From positions 1 to 12,817 of the forward strand of contig JAGWXJ010000046.1 in the NCBI GenBank assembly GCA_018969935.1: a stretch of DNA of 12,817 bases, given 5' to 3'. The position numbers and the translations under genes are program-made. The notes under the pieces were generated by a model. That model did no database searches. It was not told the origin of the DNA and saw nothing but the letters and a program-made list of their open reading frames with translations. Numbering within the stretch: the first letter of the stretch is position 1; every line of letters starts with the position of its first letter. This DNA comes from Alphaproteobacteria bacterium (lineage in GTDB: Bacteria > Pseudomonadota > Alphaproteobacteria > Micavibrionales > UBA1664). Below, in pieces: positions 1-6,322 of this stretch.

Positions 1-416
1 CAGCCCTCGTTGAAAAACTCTCGGGCGAACTTGGCCGTAAGGAAAAAACATTCGAACAAGCCGCGCAGGAAGCAGGCGTCGTTGTAAAAACCGCCCGTGA
101 TGTCAGCCGTGAATCCAAAGTGGCCGGCCTCAATGACCCCGTGGCCCTTACCCGCCTGTTCGATGAAACGGATCTCTCCGCCATCGTAAAAGTACCATCC
201 GGCCCCAATGTCATTCTGGCCAAGGTGCTTGATGCCCGCATTCCCGAAGCCGGTAGCGGCAAAGCCACCAAAGCTACCGAAAACCAATGGCGCGCCCAGT
301 CGGAGCAGGCAATCGCCTCGCTTTTTGCCGCTGACCTGCGTAAACGCCATGACGTAAAGGTAAACAGCGCACTCCTCGAAAAAATGTACGGGGCAAAAGC
401 TGATGAACAGCCTTAA
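1..416 (+). CDS. ppiD: PpiD-like peptidyl-prolyl isomerase / periplasmic folding factor, C-terminal part
   Basis: This is the last 137 residues or so of a gene that begins outside the window. The reading frame is open from base 3 and ends with TAA at 414-416. The GTG near base 120 is inside the open frame and is not a start. PpiD proteins are anchored in the inner membrane by an N-terminal segment, carry a parvulin-type isomerase domain and help fold exported proteins. Only the region after the isomerase domain is visible: charged helical sequence with a 'A-x-E-A-G-V-V-V-K-T' stretch, then a C-terminal 'RHDVKVNSALLEKMYG' end, both typical of the tail of this family. The assignment also rests on context, since ppiD directly before trpE is common in alphaproteobacteria. 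The gene overlaps trpE by 14 bases. No catalytic domain can be checked here, so another SurA/PpiD-type protein remains possible. Confidence 0.65.
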   Translation, partial: ALVEKLSGELGRKEKTFEQAAQEAGVVVKTARDVSRESKVAGLNDPVALTRLFDETDLSAIVKVPSGPNVILAKVLDARIPEAGSGKATKATENQWRAQSEQAIASLFAADLRKRHDVKVNSALLEKMYGAKADEQP

Positions 417-1917
417 CAAGGTCTGGCCCGATAGAGCCACGTTCAAGAAAAACTATCAGGATGGCAAAAGCCAGCTGGTTGGCCTTGCCCTGATTGCCGA
501 TACGCAAACCCCCGTTAGCGCCTACCTGCGCCTTGCAGGCGGCAAGCCCTATACCTTCTTGCTGGAATCGGTAACAGGCGGCGAGGTACTGGGCCGCTAT
601 TCCGCCATCGGCATGGAACCCGATTTGCTATGGTCCTCCAACGGGCACAAGGCAACCTTGCGCGATACCAAAGGCAACATCGTTGAAAAAAGCGATGACG
701 CTGTAACCCACCTCAAATCCCTCGTCGCAAAAGCCAAAATTGATGCCGTGCCTGATGATGCGCCGCCTATGCTTGCCTCCGGCTGGTTCGGTTACATGGG
801 CTACGGCATGGTGCACTTGGTTGAACCAACCGTGCCCGATACAAAGCCCGACAACATCGGCATACCCGACAGCGTGATGATGCGCCCGACACTCATGGCC
901 GTGTTCGATAACATCCGTCAGGTCGTCCATCTGGCCGTGCCGGTGCGCGATACCTCAGGCGATGCCGATAAAACCTACGATGCTGCCGTTACACGCCTCA
1001 TGGCAGCCAAGCAGACACTCATTTATGGTGACCTGCCGCTGGCCGACCGCGGCAGCAACGTATCAACGCCAATCGCCATCAAGCCTCACACCGATGAAGC
1101 GCAGTACCTCAAAATGGTATCCCGCGCGAAGGAGGACATTCTGGCGGGCGAGATTTTTCAGGTCGTGCTCTCGCAACGCTTTTCAGCAGACTTCGATTTG
1201 TCGGCTGCCGATTTGTACCGCAGCCTCCGCCGCCTCAACCCGTCGCCGTTTCTGGTGCTGATGACACTCGATGGCTATTCGCTCATCGCCTCCAGCCCCG
1301 AAATCATGGTCCGTGTCCGTAAAGGCGAGGTAACCATACGCCCCATCGCAGGCACCCGCCCGCGCGGCAAAACCCGCGAGCAGGATGAAGCTCTGGCAAC
1401 CGAACTGCTGGCCGACCCGAAGGAATGCGCCGAGCACCTGATGCTCCTCGATCTGGGCCGCAATGATGTCGGCCGCGTGGCCGCCATCGGCAGCGTTAAG
1501 GTAACCGAGCGTTTTACGGTCGAAAAATACTCCCACGTCATGCATATCGTATCCAACGTGGTGGGGCAGCTTGATAAAAACGTCCACCCGCTGGATGCAC
1601 TTTTTGCTGGCTTCCCCGCAGGCACCGTTTCAGGCGCACCAAAAGTCCGCGCCATGCAGATTATCGATGAGCTGGAAGGCGAACGCCGCAGCTTCTACGC
1701 AGGCTGCATCGGCTACCTTGATGGCAACGGCGATGTCGATACCTGTATCGCCCTGCGTACGGCCCTGCTCAAGGATGGCAAACTGTATGTGCAATCAGGC
1801 GCAGGCATCGTGGCCGACAGCGTACCGGCATCCGAACATCAGGAATGCGTCAACAAGGCCAAAGCCCTCTTCCGCGCCGCCGAGGACGCACTGGATTTAT
1901 CGAAGGTGCAGTCATAA
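403..1917 (+). CDS. trpE: Anthranilate synthase component I (TrpE)
   Basis: TrpE, 504 residues, a normal length. With TrpG it converts chorismate and glutamine (or ammonia) to anthranilate, the first committed step of tryptophan synthesis, in the cytoplasm. The N-terminal regulatory region has the LLES motif at residues 53-56, part of the tryptophan feedback site. The chorismate-binding domain starts near residue 230 and shows SSPE (297-300), IAGTRPRG (315-322), EHLMLLDLGRND (344-355), GAPKVRAM (411-418), the YAGCIGYLDGNGDVDTCIALRT region (432-453) and GAGIVADSVP (467-476). All expected blocks are present, so the enzyme should be active and feedback-inhibited. The start at 403 lies inside the ppiD tail. 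GGGG at 390-393 is a weak ribosome site, and coupling to ppiD translation is likely. There is no room for a trp leader peptide or attenuator in front. It is not a TrpE-TrpG fusion; trpG lies beyond an inserted antisense gene. Confidence 0.97.
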   Translation: MNSLNKVWPDRATFKKNYQDGKSQLVGLALIADTQTPVSAYLRLAGGKPYTFLLESVTGGEVLGRYSAIGMEPDLLWSSNGHKATLRDTKGNIVEKSDDAVTHLKSLVAKAKIDAVPDDAPPMLASGWFGYMGYGMVHLVEPTVPDTKPDNIGIPDSVMMRPTLMAVFDNIRQVVHLAVPVRDTSGDADKTYDAAVTRLMAAKQTLIYGDLPLADRGSNVSTPIAIKPHTDEAQYLKMVSRAKEDILAGEIFQVVLSQRFSADFDLSAADLYRSLRRLNPSPFLVLMTLDGYSLIASSPEIMVRVRKGEVTIRPIAGTRPRGKTREQDEALATELLADPKECAEHLMLLDLGRNDVGRVAAIGSVKVTERFTVEKYSHVMHIVSNVVGQLDKNVHPLDALFAGFPAGTVSGAPKVRAMQIIDELEGERRSFYAGCIGYLDGNGDVDTCIALRTALLKDGKLYVQSGAGIVADSVPASEHQECVNKAKALFRAAEDALDLSKVQS

Positions 1918-1927
1918 AAATAGATCG

Positions 1928-2416
1928 TTAATCTTTACGAGCATTTTTTTCAGCTACATATCTCTCAATTGCAGCCTCCAAAACAAATTGCGTTTGAATA
2001 TACAAAACTGTGCGGTTGGAGGCTTTAATCCCAGCCAACTCTCCTAGAGATCTACTAGCGAATAACTTTATCCTATCTTCAACACTATCTAAATTTATTA
2101 AATCTTCAAAAACTTCAATTGCACTATCACCGCTCACCATTGCTTCAGTAACAGGCAATTTCTGCGCATAAAAGGCAGCAACAACGGCATCAATACGCGC
2201 CTTCTTTTCAAAGTAATAAAAAATAATGGATAAAACTGAATTTATTGCCCAGCTTGCCATCCTTGCCAAATAAAGCATCCCAAGGCCCGCTAAAGCGACA
2301 CCCCAAATATTCGAATCAGAAAAGATAAACGCCAATAACAAACATATTGCATACTCAGTAGCTAACCAAATCGGTACAGAAACCAATAACTGCCGACCCA
2401 TTTTTGATTCAAACAT
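1928..2416 (-). CDS. Small predicted membrane protein inserted between trpE and trpG
   Basis: A 162-residue protein of no family I recognise. The first third is hydrophobic, with two probable membrane segments near residues 9-32 and 37-68 (the second ending in SIIFYYF), followed by KKAR. The rest is a soluble, mostly helical acidic region (residues 70-162) that should face the cytoplasm if both segments span the membrane. The start is well supported: AAGGGG at 2423-2428 (minus strand) sits six bases before the ATG. The gene runs against the trp genes and ends ten bases from the trpE stop. Its base composition differs strongly from its neighbours: two 60-base blocks inside it count 30% and 38% GC, against 65% in a block of trpG. 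This points to acquisition by transfer. No transposase, integrase or flanking repeats are visible. That it is a real gene rests on the ribosome site, the coherent membrane pattern and the intact length; its function is unknown. Confidence 0.75.
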   Translation of the reverse strand: MFESKMGRQLLVSVPIWLATEYAICLLLAFIFSDSNIWGVALAGLGMLYLARMASWAINSVLSIIFYYFEKKARIDAVVAAFYAQKLPVTEAMVSGDSAIEVFEDLINLDSVEDRIKLFASRSLGELAGIKASNRTVLYIQTQFVLEAAIERYVAEKNARKD

Positions 2417-2469
2417 AAAGTACCCCTTAGTTGAATTTGATGTTAAAAAATGCAGCTATGATGAAACTA

Positions 2470-2498
2470 TGGACAAATCTTTGATAAACTGGACATAT
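2470..2498. repeat. Direct repeat TGGACA, 20-base spacing, upstream of trpG
   Basis: TGGACAAAT (2470-2478) and TGGACATAT (2490-2498) are direct copies exactly 20 bases apart, about two helical turns, just before the trpG start. They lie in the only non-coding stretch that could hold a promoter for trpGDC after the inserted gene. A -10-like TATCAT (2496-2501) overlaps the second copy, but I see no good -35. A regulator site is possible and unproven; chance in AT-rich DNA is a fair alternative. Confidence 0.25.
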
Positions 2499-2505
2499 CA
2501 TAGGC

Positions 2506-3069
2506 ATGATCATCCTCATCGACAACTACGACAGCTTCACCTTCAACCTGTATCAATACTTGGGTGATTTGGGCGCATCCGTTGAGGTTATCCGCAACGA
2601 TAAAATCTCGGTAGCCGAAGTACTGGCCAAAAAGCCTGAAGCCATCGTGATATCCCCCGGCCCCTCGGACCCTGACCACGCGGGCATTTGTCTGGAACTG
2701 CTTAAAACCAACACCAAAATACCGCTGTTGGGCGTATGCCTCGGCATGCAGGCAACGGGGCAGGCATTCGGCGGCAATGTCGTCCGCGCCCCCGCCCCCA
2801 TGCACGGCAAGGTTTGCACAATCAAACACGATGGCACGAGTGTGTTTAAGGGCCTGCCCTCGCCGCTACAGGTAGCGCGCTACCACTCGCTGGTTGTTGA
2901 CCGCAAAACGCTGCCCAATACCCTGCGCGTCACGGCGCAAACCGATGACGGCCTCATCATGGGCCTCCAGCACAACACCTTGCCCATCCACGGCGTCCAG
3001 TTCCACCCCGAAAGCATCGTGACCGAGCACGGCCACGCCATGCTCAAAAACTTCCTGAACACGTTATGA
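2506..3069 (+). CDS. trpG: Anthranilate synthase component II, glutamine amidotransferase (TrpG)
   Basis: A 187-residue class I glutamine amidotransferase that supplies ammonia to TrpE. It opens with the typical IDNYDSFTFNL (residues 5-15). The oxyanion-hole block ISPGPSDPDHAG is at 49-60, the nucleophile Cys78 lies in GVCLGMQA (76-83), and the His168/Glu170 pair lies in VQFHPES (164-170). Length and motifs are complete. The related PabA shares these motifs, but the direct link to trpD and trpC favours TrpG; dual use in folate synthesis cannot be excluded. The ATG at 2506 has only a weak ribosome site (AGG right before it), and it starts the homology, so I keep it. The stop overlaps the trpD start by four bases (ATGA at 3066-3069), so trpG and trpD are translationally coupled. 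Because an antisense gene separates it from trpE, it probably needs its own promoter in 2417-2505. Confidence 0.96.
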   Translation: MIILIDNYDSFTFNLYQYLGDLGASVEVIRNDKISVAEVLAKKPEAIVISPGPSDPDHAGICLELLKTNTKIPLLGVCLGMQATGQAFGGNVVRAPAPMHGKVCTIKHDGTSVFKGLPSPLQVARYHSLVVDRKTLPNTLRVTAQTDDGLIMGLQHNTLPIHGVQFHPESIVTEHGHAMLKNFLNTL

Positions 3070-4037
3070 CGGGCCTGACCGCCGAACAGATGGAAGCCGA
3101 AATAAGCGCCATGCTGAAAGGCGAGCGCGAACACGCGGACATCGCCTATTTCCTGACTTCACTGGCCGACAAGGGCGAAACGGTTGAGGAAATTACAGGC
3201 GCCGCCCGCGCCCTGCGTAAACATGTCAGCGGTATTTTTGCACCCGCCACCGCCATCGATTGTTGTGGCACAGGGGGCGATGGCCGCCACACCCTCAATG
3301 TTTCAACGGCAGTCGCTTTTGTTGTGGCCGCTTGCGGTATACCCGTTGCCAAGCACGGTAACCGCGCCTCATCTTCAAAATGCGGTGCAGCCGATGTCCT
3401 TGAAGCCCTGAATGTGCCGCTGGATACATCACTCGACAAACTCGAGGATGCGCTGCGCAAAACAAACTTCTGCTTCCTGATGGCGCCGCTGCATCACCGC
3501 GCCATGGCCAACGTGGCCCCCGTGCGCAAGGCTTTGGGCCGCCGCACCGTGTTCAATTTGCTGGGCCCCCTTGCAAACCCCGCCAACGTCAAACGCCAGA
3601 TGGTCGGCGTCTTCGCCCAAAGCTGGGTAACGCCGATGGCCGAAGCCCTGAAGGCACTGGGCAGCAAGGGCGCATGGGTCGTCCATGGTGACGGCATGGA
3701 TGAAATTTCGCTCTCCGGCCCCACGGCCGTCGCCATGCTCGATGCCGCTGGCAACATAGCAAACATGACCCTCACCCACGCCGATTTCGGTTTGCCCAAA
3801 GCAAAGTCGGAGGAACTGACGGGCGGTGACGCACGCTTCAACGCCGATGCCTTAATGGACTTGCTTGAAGGCGGCCCCGGCACATACCGCGATACGGTCC
3901 TCGCCAACGCCGCAGGTGCGCTCTGTATGGCTGGTGCCGCCCCGTCTTTGCGCGATGGCGTTGCCATGGCCGCCGCCGCCATCGACGAAGGCCGCGCCAA
4001 AAACATTCTATTCAGTTACAGGGATATGGTCGCATGA
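3066..4037 (+). CDS. trpD: Anthranilate phosphoribosyltransferase (TrpD)
   Basis: TrpD, 323 residues, transfers the phosphoribosyl group of PRPP to anthranilate, the second step of the pathway. An N-terminal helical domain (about 1-60) is followed by the glycine-rich PRPP/metal block CGTGGDG at 67-73 with HTLNVST (75-81). The family-typical KHGNR (96-100) and SSSKCGAADVLEALN (102-116) come next. The anthranilate-contact region FLMAPLHHRAMANVAPVRKALGRR (137-160) and NLLGPLANP (164-172) follow, then HGDGMDE (207-213). All key blocks are intact. It overlaps trpG and trpC by four bases each (ATGA at both ends), so trpG-trpD-trpC form one coupled unit. It is not fused to TrpG, unlike in enteric bacteria. 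Confidence 0.97.
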   Translation: MTGLTAEQMEAEISAMLKGEREHADIAYFLTSLADKGETVEEITGAARALRKHVSGIFAPATAIDCCGTGGDGRHTLNVSTAVAFVVAACGIPVAKHGNRASSSKCGAADVLEALNVPLDTSLDKLEDALRKTNFCFLMAPLHHRAMANVAPVRKALGRRTVFNLLGPLANPANVKRQMVGVFAQSWVTPMAEALKALGSKGAWVVHGDGMDEISLSGPTAVAMLDAAGNIANMTLTHADFGLPKAKSEELTGGDARFNADALMDLLEGGPGTYRDTVLANAAGALCMAGAAPSLRDGVAMAAAAIDEGRAKNILFSYRDMVA

Positions 4038-4813
4038 GTGACGTCCTCGCCCGCATCTGCGCCGACAAACGCAAACATGTTGAAGCGGTTAAAAAGCCGA
4101 TCGACCTCGCAGGCGCACCGCCCGTGCGCGGTTTCAAACAATCCATCCTCGATAAAGCCAAAAACGGCTACGCGGTCATATCCGAAATCAAGAAGGCATC
4201 GCCCAGCAAGGGCATCCTGCGCGAGAACTTTGAGCCCGCCCTCCACGCCAAACAGTACGAGGCTGCGGGCGCTGCCTGCCTTTCGGTGCTCACGGATATA
4301 CCCTACTTCCAAGGCAAGGATGCCGATTTGGTGGCCGCCCGCGCCGCCTGCACCCGCCCCGCCTTGCGCAAGGACTTCATGATAGACCCATGGCAGGTCC
4401 GTGAATCCCGCGCACTGGGTGCCGATTGCATCCTCATCATCATGGCCGCCGTCGATGATGCGCTGGCGCAAACCCTCTACGATGAAGCGCGCGCACTGGG
4501 CATGGATGTGCTTATCGAAGTCCATGACGCACCTGAATTACACCGTGCACTGGCCTTGAAGGCCGATGACGCGCTTTTAGGCGTCAACAACCGCAACCTC
4601 AAAACCCTCGATGTCACGCTGCAAACATCGCTGAACCTGATTCGCGAAATTCCTTCAGGCCGCACCGCGATTGCCGAAAGCGGGATACATTCCAAAGCCG
4701 ACCTCGAAATGCTCTCGAAAGCAGGGTTTCACGGCTTTCTGATAGGCGAAGCCTTCATGACAAAACCCGACCCCGGCGCCGCCCTCTTGACTTTCCTGAC
4801 AGAACAGAGTTAG
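4034..4813 (+). CDS. trpC: Indole-3-glycerol phosphate synthase (TrpC)
   Basis: A 259-residue single-domain TIM barrel that closes the indole ring: carboxyphenylaminodeoxyribulose phosphate is decarboxylated and cyclised to indole-3-glycerol phosphate. The first active-site strand is at 48-60 (VISEIKKASPSKG, with Glu51 and Lys53). The catalytic Lys113 is in RKDFMID, the catalytic Glu162 in LIEVHD, the Asn pair in GVNNRNLKT (183-191) and the AESGI phosphate loop at 214-218. There is no fused TrpF domain, as is usual outside the enterics. The start overlaps the trpD stop (ATGA at 4034-4037). The last codons and the TAG stop (4811-4813) overlap the LexA operator of the next gene, so the 3' end of trpC doubles as lexA control DNA. 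Confidence 0.97.
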   Translation: MSDVLARICADKRKHVEAVKKPIDLAGAPPVRGFKQSILDKAKNGYAVISEIKKASPSKGILRENFEPALHAKQYEAAGAACLSVLTDIPYFQGKDADLVAARAACTRPALRKDFMIDPWQVRESRALGADCILIIMAAVDDALAQTLYDEARALGMDVLIEVHDAPELHRALALKADDALLGVNNRNLKTLDVTLQTSLNLIREIPSGRTAIAESGIHSKADLEMLSKAGFHGFLIGEAFMTKPDPGAALLTFLTEQS

Positions 4814-4816
4814 AAC
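4787..4816 (+). promoter_or_regulatory. Probable lexA promoter inside the end of trpC
   Basis: TTGACT (4787-4792) and TAGAAC (4811-4816), spaced 18 bases, form a plausible sigma-70 promoter. The -10 lies within the second GAAC half-site of the SOS box, so LexA bound there would cover it. That arrangement fits autorepression. The -10 match is only moderate and other registers are possible. Confidence 0.45.
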
Positions 4817-4827
4817 ATAATAAGAAT
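4802..4827 (+). promoter_or_regulatory. LexA operator (SOS box) with three phased half-sites
   Basis: GAAC at 4802-4805, GAAC at 4813-4816 and GAAT at 4824-4827 repeat every 11 bases. The first two form an exact GAAC-N7-GAAC, the direct-repeat SOS box described for alphaproteobacteria (equal to GTTC-N7-GTTC on the other strand). The second and third form a one-mismatch overlapping box. The site ends 35 bases before the lexA ATG and overlaps the trpC stop codon. Seen directly in sequence; binding by this LexA is inferred from known alphaproteobacterial lexA autoregulation. Confidence 0.85.
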
Positions 4828-4862
4828 ATATCAGGAATACCAATCCAATCAGGGGCAACACC

Positions 4863-5558
4863 ATGCTGACAAAAAAGCAACGCGACTTGCTGGTCTACAT
4901 CCATGAAAAACTGGCCGAGGGTGATTTGGCCCCGTCCTTCGACGAAATGAAGGACGCGCTTGGGCTAAAATCCAAATCAGGCGTCCACCGCCTCATCGAG
5001 GCACTGGTTGAACGCGGCTTCCTTGAGCGCCTGCCCAACCGTGCCCGCGCCCTGCACGTCAAAAAACTGCCCGATGGCTACGCCCCCAAAACCGCCGATC
5101 ATTCGGAGGCCGCACAAAAAGCAAGGCTGGTGCAGGATATCGGCCGCTACCGCGAACAGCAGGACAAACAGCTTATTTCCATGGTCCCCCTTTACGGCAA
5201 AATCGCTGCCGGCACCCCAATAGAGGCCATTCGCCACGAAGGCCAACACATCGAGATGCCGGCCAGCATGCTCGGCAAAGGTGATTTTTACGCGCTGGTT
5301 GTCGATGGCGACTCCATGACAGGCGTCGGCATCATGGATCAGGATATCGCGCTCATCAAAAAGGCTGATCGCGCCCATGATGGCGATATCGTGGTGGCGC
5401 TGGTCGATAACGAGGAAGTAACGCTAAAACGCCTGCGCCGCCGTGGCGGTGCCGTTGATCTCATCCCCGAAAACCCAGCCTACGACATCCGCACACTCGA
5501 AGGCGGGCGCGTACAGGTCCAAGGCGTTCTTTCGGGGATTTACCGCCAGTATCACTGA
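4863..5558 (+). CDS. lexA: SOS repressor LexA
   Basis: LexA, 231 residues, represses DNA-damage genes and cleaves itself when RecA filaments form. The winged-helix DNA-binding domain is at about 1-66; the recognition helix is around residues 38-51 (SKSGVHRLIEALVE). A linker of about 40 residues follows. The peptidase domain begins near 107: cleavage site Ala116-Gly117 in KIAAG, nucleophile Ser151 in VVDGDSMTG, and general base Lys189 in EEVTLKRL. All are present, so self-cleavage should work. The length is a little above the 202 of E. coli, normal for alphaproteobacteria, through a longer linker. Start: AGGGG (4851-4855) lies seven bases before ATG. It sits 49 bases after trpC and carries its own SOS box, so it is probably autoregulated even if trp transcripts read through. 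The moaC and moeA genes found between trpC and lexA in some relatives are absent. Confidence 0.97.
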   Translation: MLTKKQRDLLVYIHEKLAEGDLAPSFDEMKDALGLKSKSGVHRLIEALVERGFLERLPNRARALHVKKLPDGYAPKTADHSEAAQKARLVQDIGRYREQQDKQLISMVPLYGKIAAGTPIEAIRHEGQHIEMPASMLGKGDFYALVVDGDSMTGVGIMDQDIALIKKADRAHDGDIVVALVDNEEVTLKRLRRRGGAVDLIPENPAYDIRTLEGGRVQVQGVLSGIYRQYH

Positions 5559-5583
5559 CGAAAGGATGACGTGGGCGTATCAA

Positions 5584-5605
5584 CTGCCGCCAGATCTGGC
5601 GGTAG
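5584..5605. terminator. Near-perfect palindrome between lexA and the convergent small gene
   Basis: CCGCCAGATCTGGCGG (5587-5602) is a perfect 16-base palindrome. The flanks extend it to 5584-5605 through a C-G, a T-A and one G-U pair. As RNA it folds into a nine-pair stem with a GATC loop on either strand. It lies between the stops of lexA (5558) and the convergent 61-residue gene (5615), the place for a bidirectional terminator. No T-tract follows on either strand, so it may instead be a processing or stability hairpin, or a copy of a dispersed palindrome. Confidence 0.4.
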
Positions 5606-5614
5606 GCGCAAAGA

Positions 5615-5800
5615 TTACATTGCCGTAGGCAATTGCTTCAGGAATTCGGTGGGTACAAAGTTGGTAAGCGGGTTAAAGACCTTGAGGTCAACGATCAGGT
5701 GGCCTTTTTCGTTGATGACGACAGTCACGCCGTTATCGAGGCCATTCAGTAACTCCATGAAACTGCTAGGCAAATCAAAGAATTTTTCCATACCGTTCAT
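5615..5800 (-). CDS. Small orphan protein, 61 residues
   Basis: A short minus-strand gene, convergent with lexA. I do not recognise the protein: it begins MNGMEKFFDLPSSFMELLNGL, has a central VTVVINEKGHLIVDLKVF that looks like two beta strands with a turn, and has no membrane segment or cysteine. The evidence that it is real lies mainly in its signals. A TTGACA-N17-TAAATT promoter at 5831-5859 is followed by GGGGG (5806-5810) five bases before the ATG at 5800. A longer frame reading from TTG at 5812 exists, but it would include the ribosome site in the coding part, so I chose 5800. An ATG nine bases further in is also possible. Function unknown. Confidence 0.6.
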   Translation of the reverse strand: MNGMEKFFDLPSSFMELLNGLDNGVTVVINEKGHLIVDLKVFNPLTNFVPTEFLKQLPTAM

Positions 5801-5830
5801 CGTTACCCCCAAATCTTAGATTACAATTTA

Positions 5831-5859
5831 AATTTATCTAAAATTTTACATAATGTCAA
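5831..5859 (-). promoter_or_regulatory. Promoter of the 61-residue gene
   Basis: On the minus strand, TTGACA (5854-5859) and TAAATT (5831-5836) are separated by exactly 17 bases in an AT-rich stretch. Transcription would start near 5824, giving a leader of about 24 bases that includes the GGGGG ribosome site. The -35 and the first eleven bases after it match the element at 6775-6791 at 16 of 17 positions. Confidence 0.6.
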
Positions 5860-5878
5860 GGCTAATTTAATGGCCCTG

Positions 5879-5901
5879 CCCGCTGTTGGCAAAACAGCGG
5901 G
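5879..5901. repeat. Nine-pair stem-loop downstream of the minus-strand operon
   Basis: CCCGCTGTT (5879-5887) and AACAGCGGG (5893-5901) form a perfect nine-base-pair stem with a GGCAA loop. It lies beyond the T-tract terminator at 5912-5937 when read on the minus strand. No T-run follows it on either strand. It may back up termination, or protect the 3' end of readthrough RNA. Confidence 0.45.
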
Positions 5902-5911
5902 GAAAATGACC

Positions 5912-5937
5912 AATAAAAAGCGCGGATTTAAAGCGCC
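5912..5937 (-). terminator. Probable intrinsic terminator after the two unknown genes
   Basis: On the minus strand, GCGC (5933-5936) and GCGC (5920-5923), extended by one G-U pair, close a loop that includes TTTAAA, and are followed directly by TTTTTATT (5919-5912). It starts 11 bases past the stop of the 5948-6310 gene. The stem is short (five pairs) but GC-only at its core, and the T-tract is good. It probably ends the comEC-side transcript. Confidence 0.5.
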
Positions 5938-5947
5938 GTATCGCTAC

Positions 5948-6310
5948 TTAACGAAGTCGAAAACCAGCCGCGGTTGTCTGCTCGGGCCAGTACAAAATTT
6001 CCTGCACATCACGTGTCATGGGCACAACCTTGCCCTTGGGCAGCGCGCCACCCTCGCCCACCTTCGCCTTTTCAACAATATCGGCAAACAGCCTGCAAAT
6101 AGCCTGCGCCCTGTCAGCGCCATTGGCTTTAATGGGCTGGCCTGTATCACGCGCGTCGTTACGGTCTGCGTAGTACAACCCCACGACTTCAGCCGTTACA
6201 GTGCCGTCCGCTTCGGTCCGTGTGCCAAACGCCTTTTCTCCAAAACGCGCGCGCAGTTCCTTTTCAAAAAACACGGCTGCGAATTCCTGCAAACCAATAA
6301 CGTTGCTCAT
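5948..6310 (-). CDS. Unrecognised 120-residue protein
   Basis: I do not recognise this protein. It begins MSNVIGLQEFAAVFFEKELRARFG, has a charged helical first third, a beta-like TVTAEVVGLYYADRND stretch, then a helical region ADRAQAICRLFADIVEKAK (about residues 65-83) and a C-terminal half rich in V, P and K. There is no signal peptide or membrane segment, so it is probably cytoplasmic. Start support is strong: GGGAGAG lies six bases before the ATG at 6310. It follows the 143-residue gene after a 12-base gap on the same strand, so the two are very likely co-transcribed and may act together. A probable intrinsic terminator lies just after its stop. A 283-codon frame on the other strand covers the same DNA but lacks a ribosome site and looks like a shadow. 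Confidence 0.75.
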   Translation of the reverse strand: MSNVIGLQEFAAVFFEKELRARFGEKAFGTRTEADGTVTAEVVGLYYADRNDARDTGQPIKANGADRAQAICRLFADIVEKAKVGEGGALPKGKVVPMTRDVQEILYWPEQTTAAGFRLR

Positions 6311-6322
6311 TGTTCTCTCTCC

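Noticed and set aside
350..402. Search for a trp leader peptide or attenuator before trpE
   Set aside because: The start lies inside the ppiD coding sequence. No run of Trp codons with a following hairpin is present.
1571..2047. 158-codon plus-strand frame across the trpE end
   Set aside because: It is an out-of-frame shadow of trpE running on into AT-rich DNA; TrpE motifs continue intact in the other frame.
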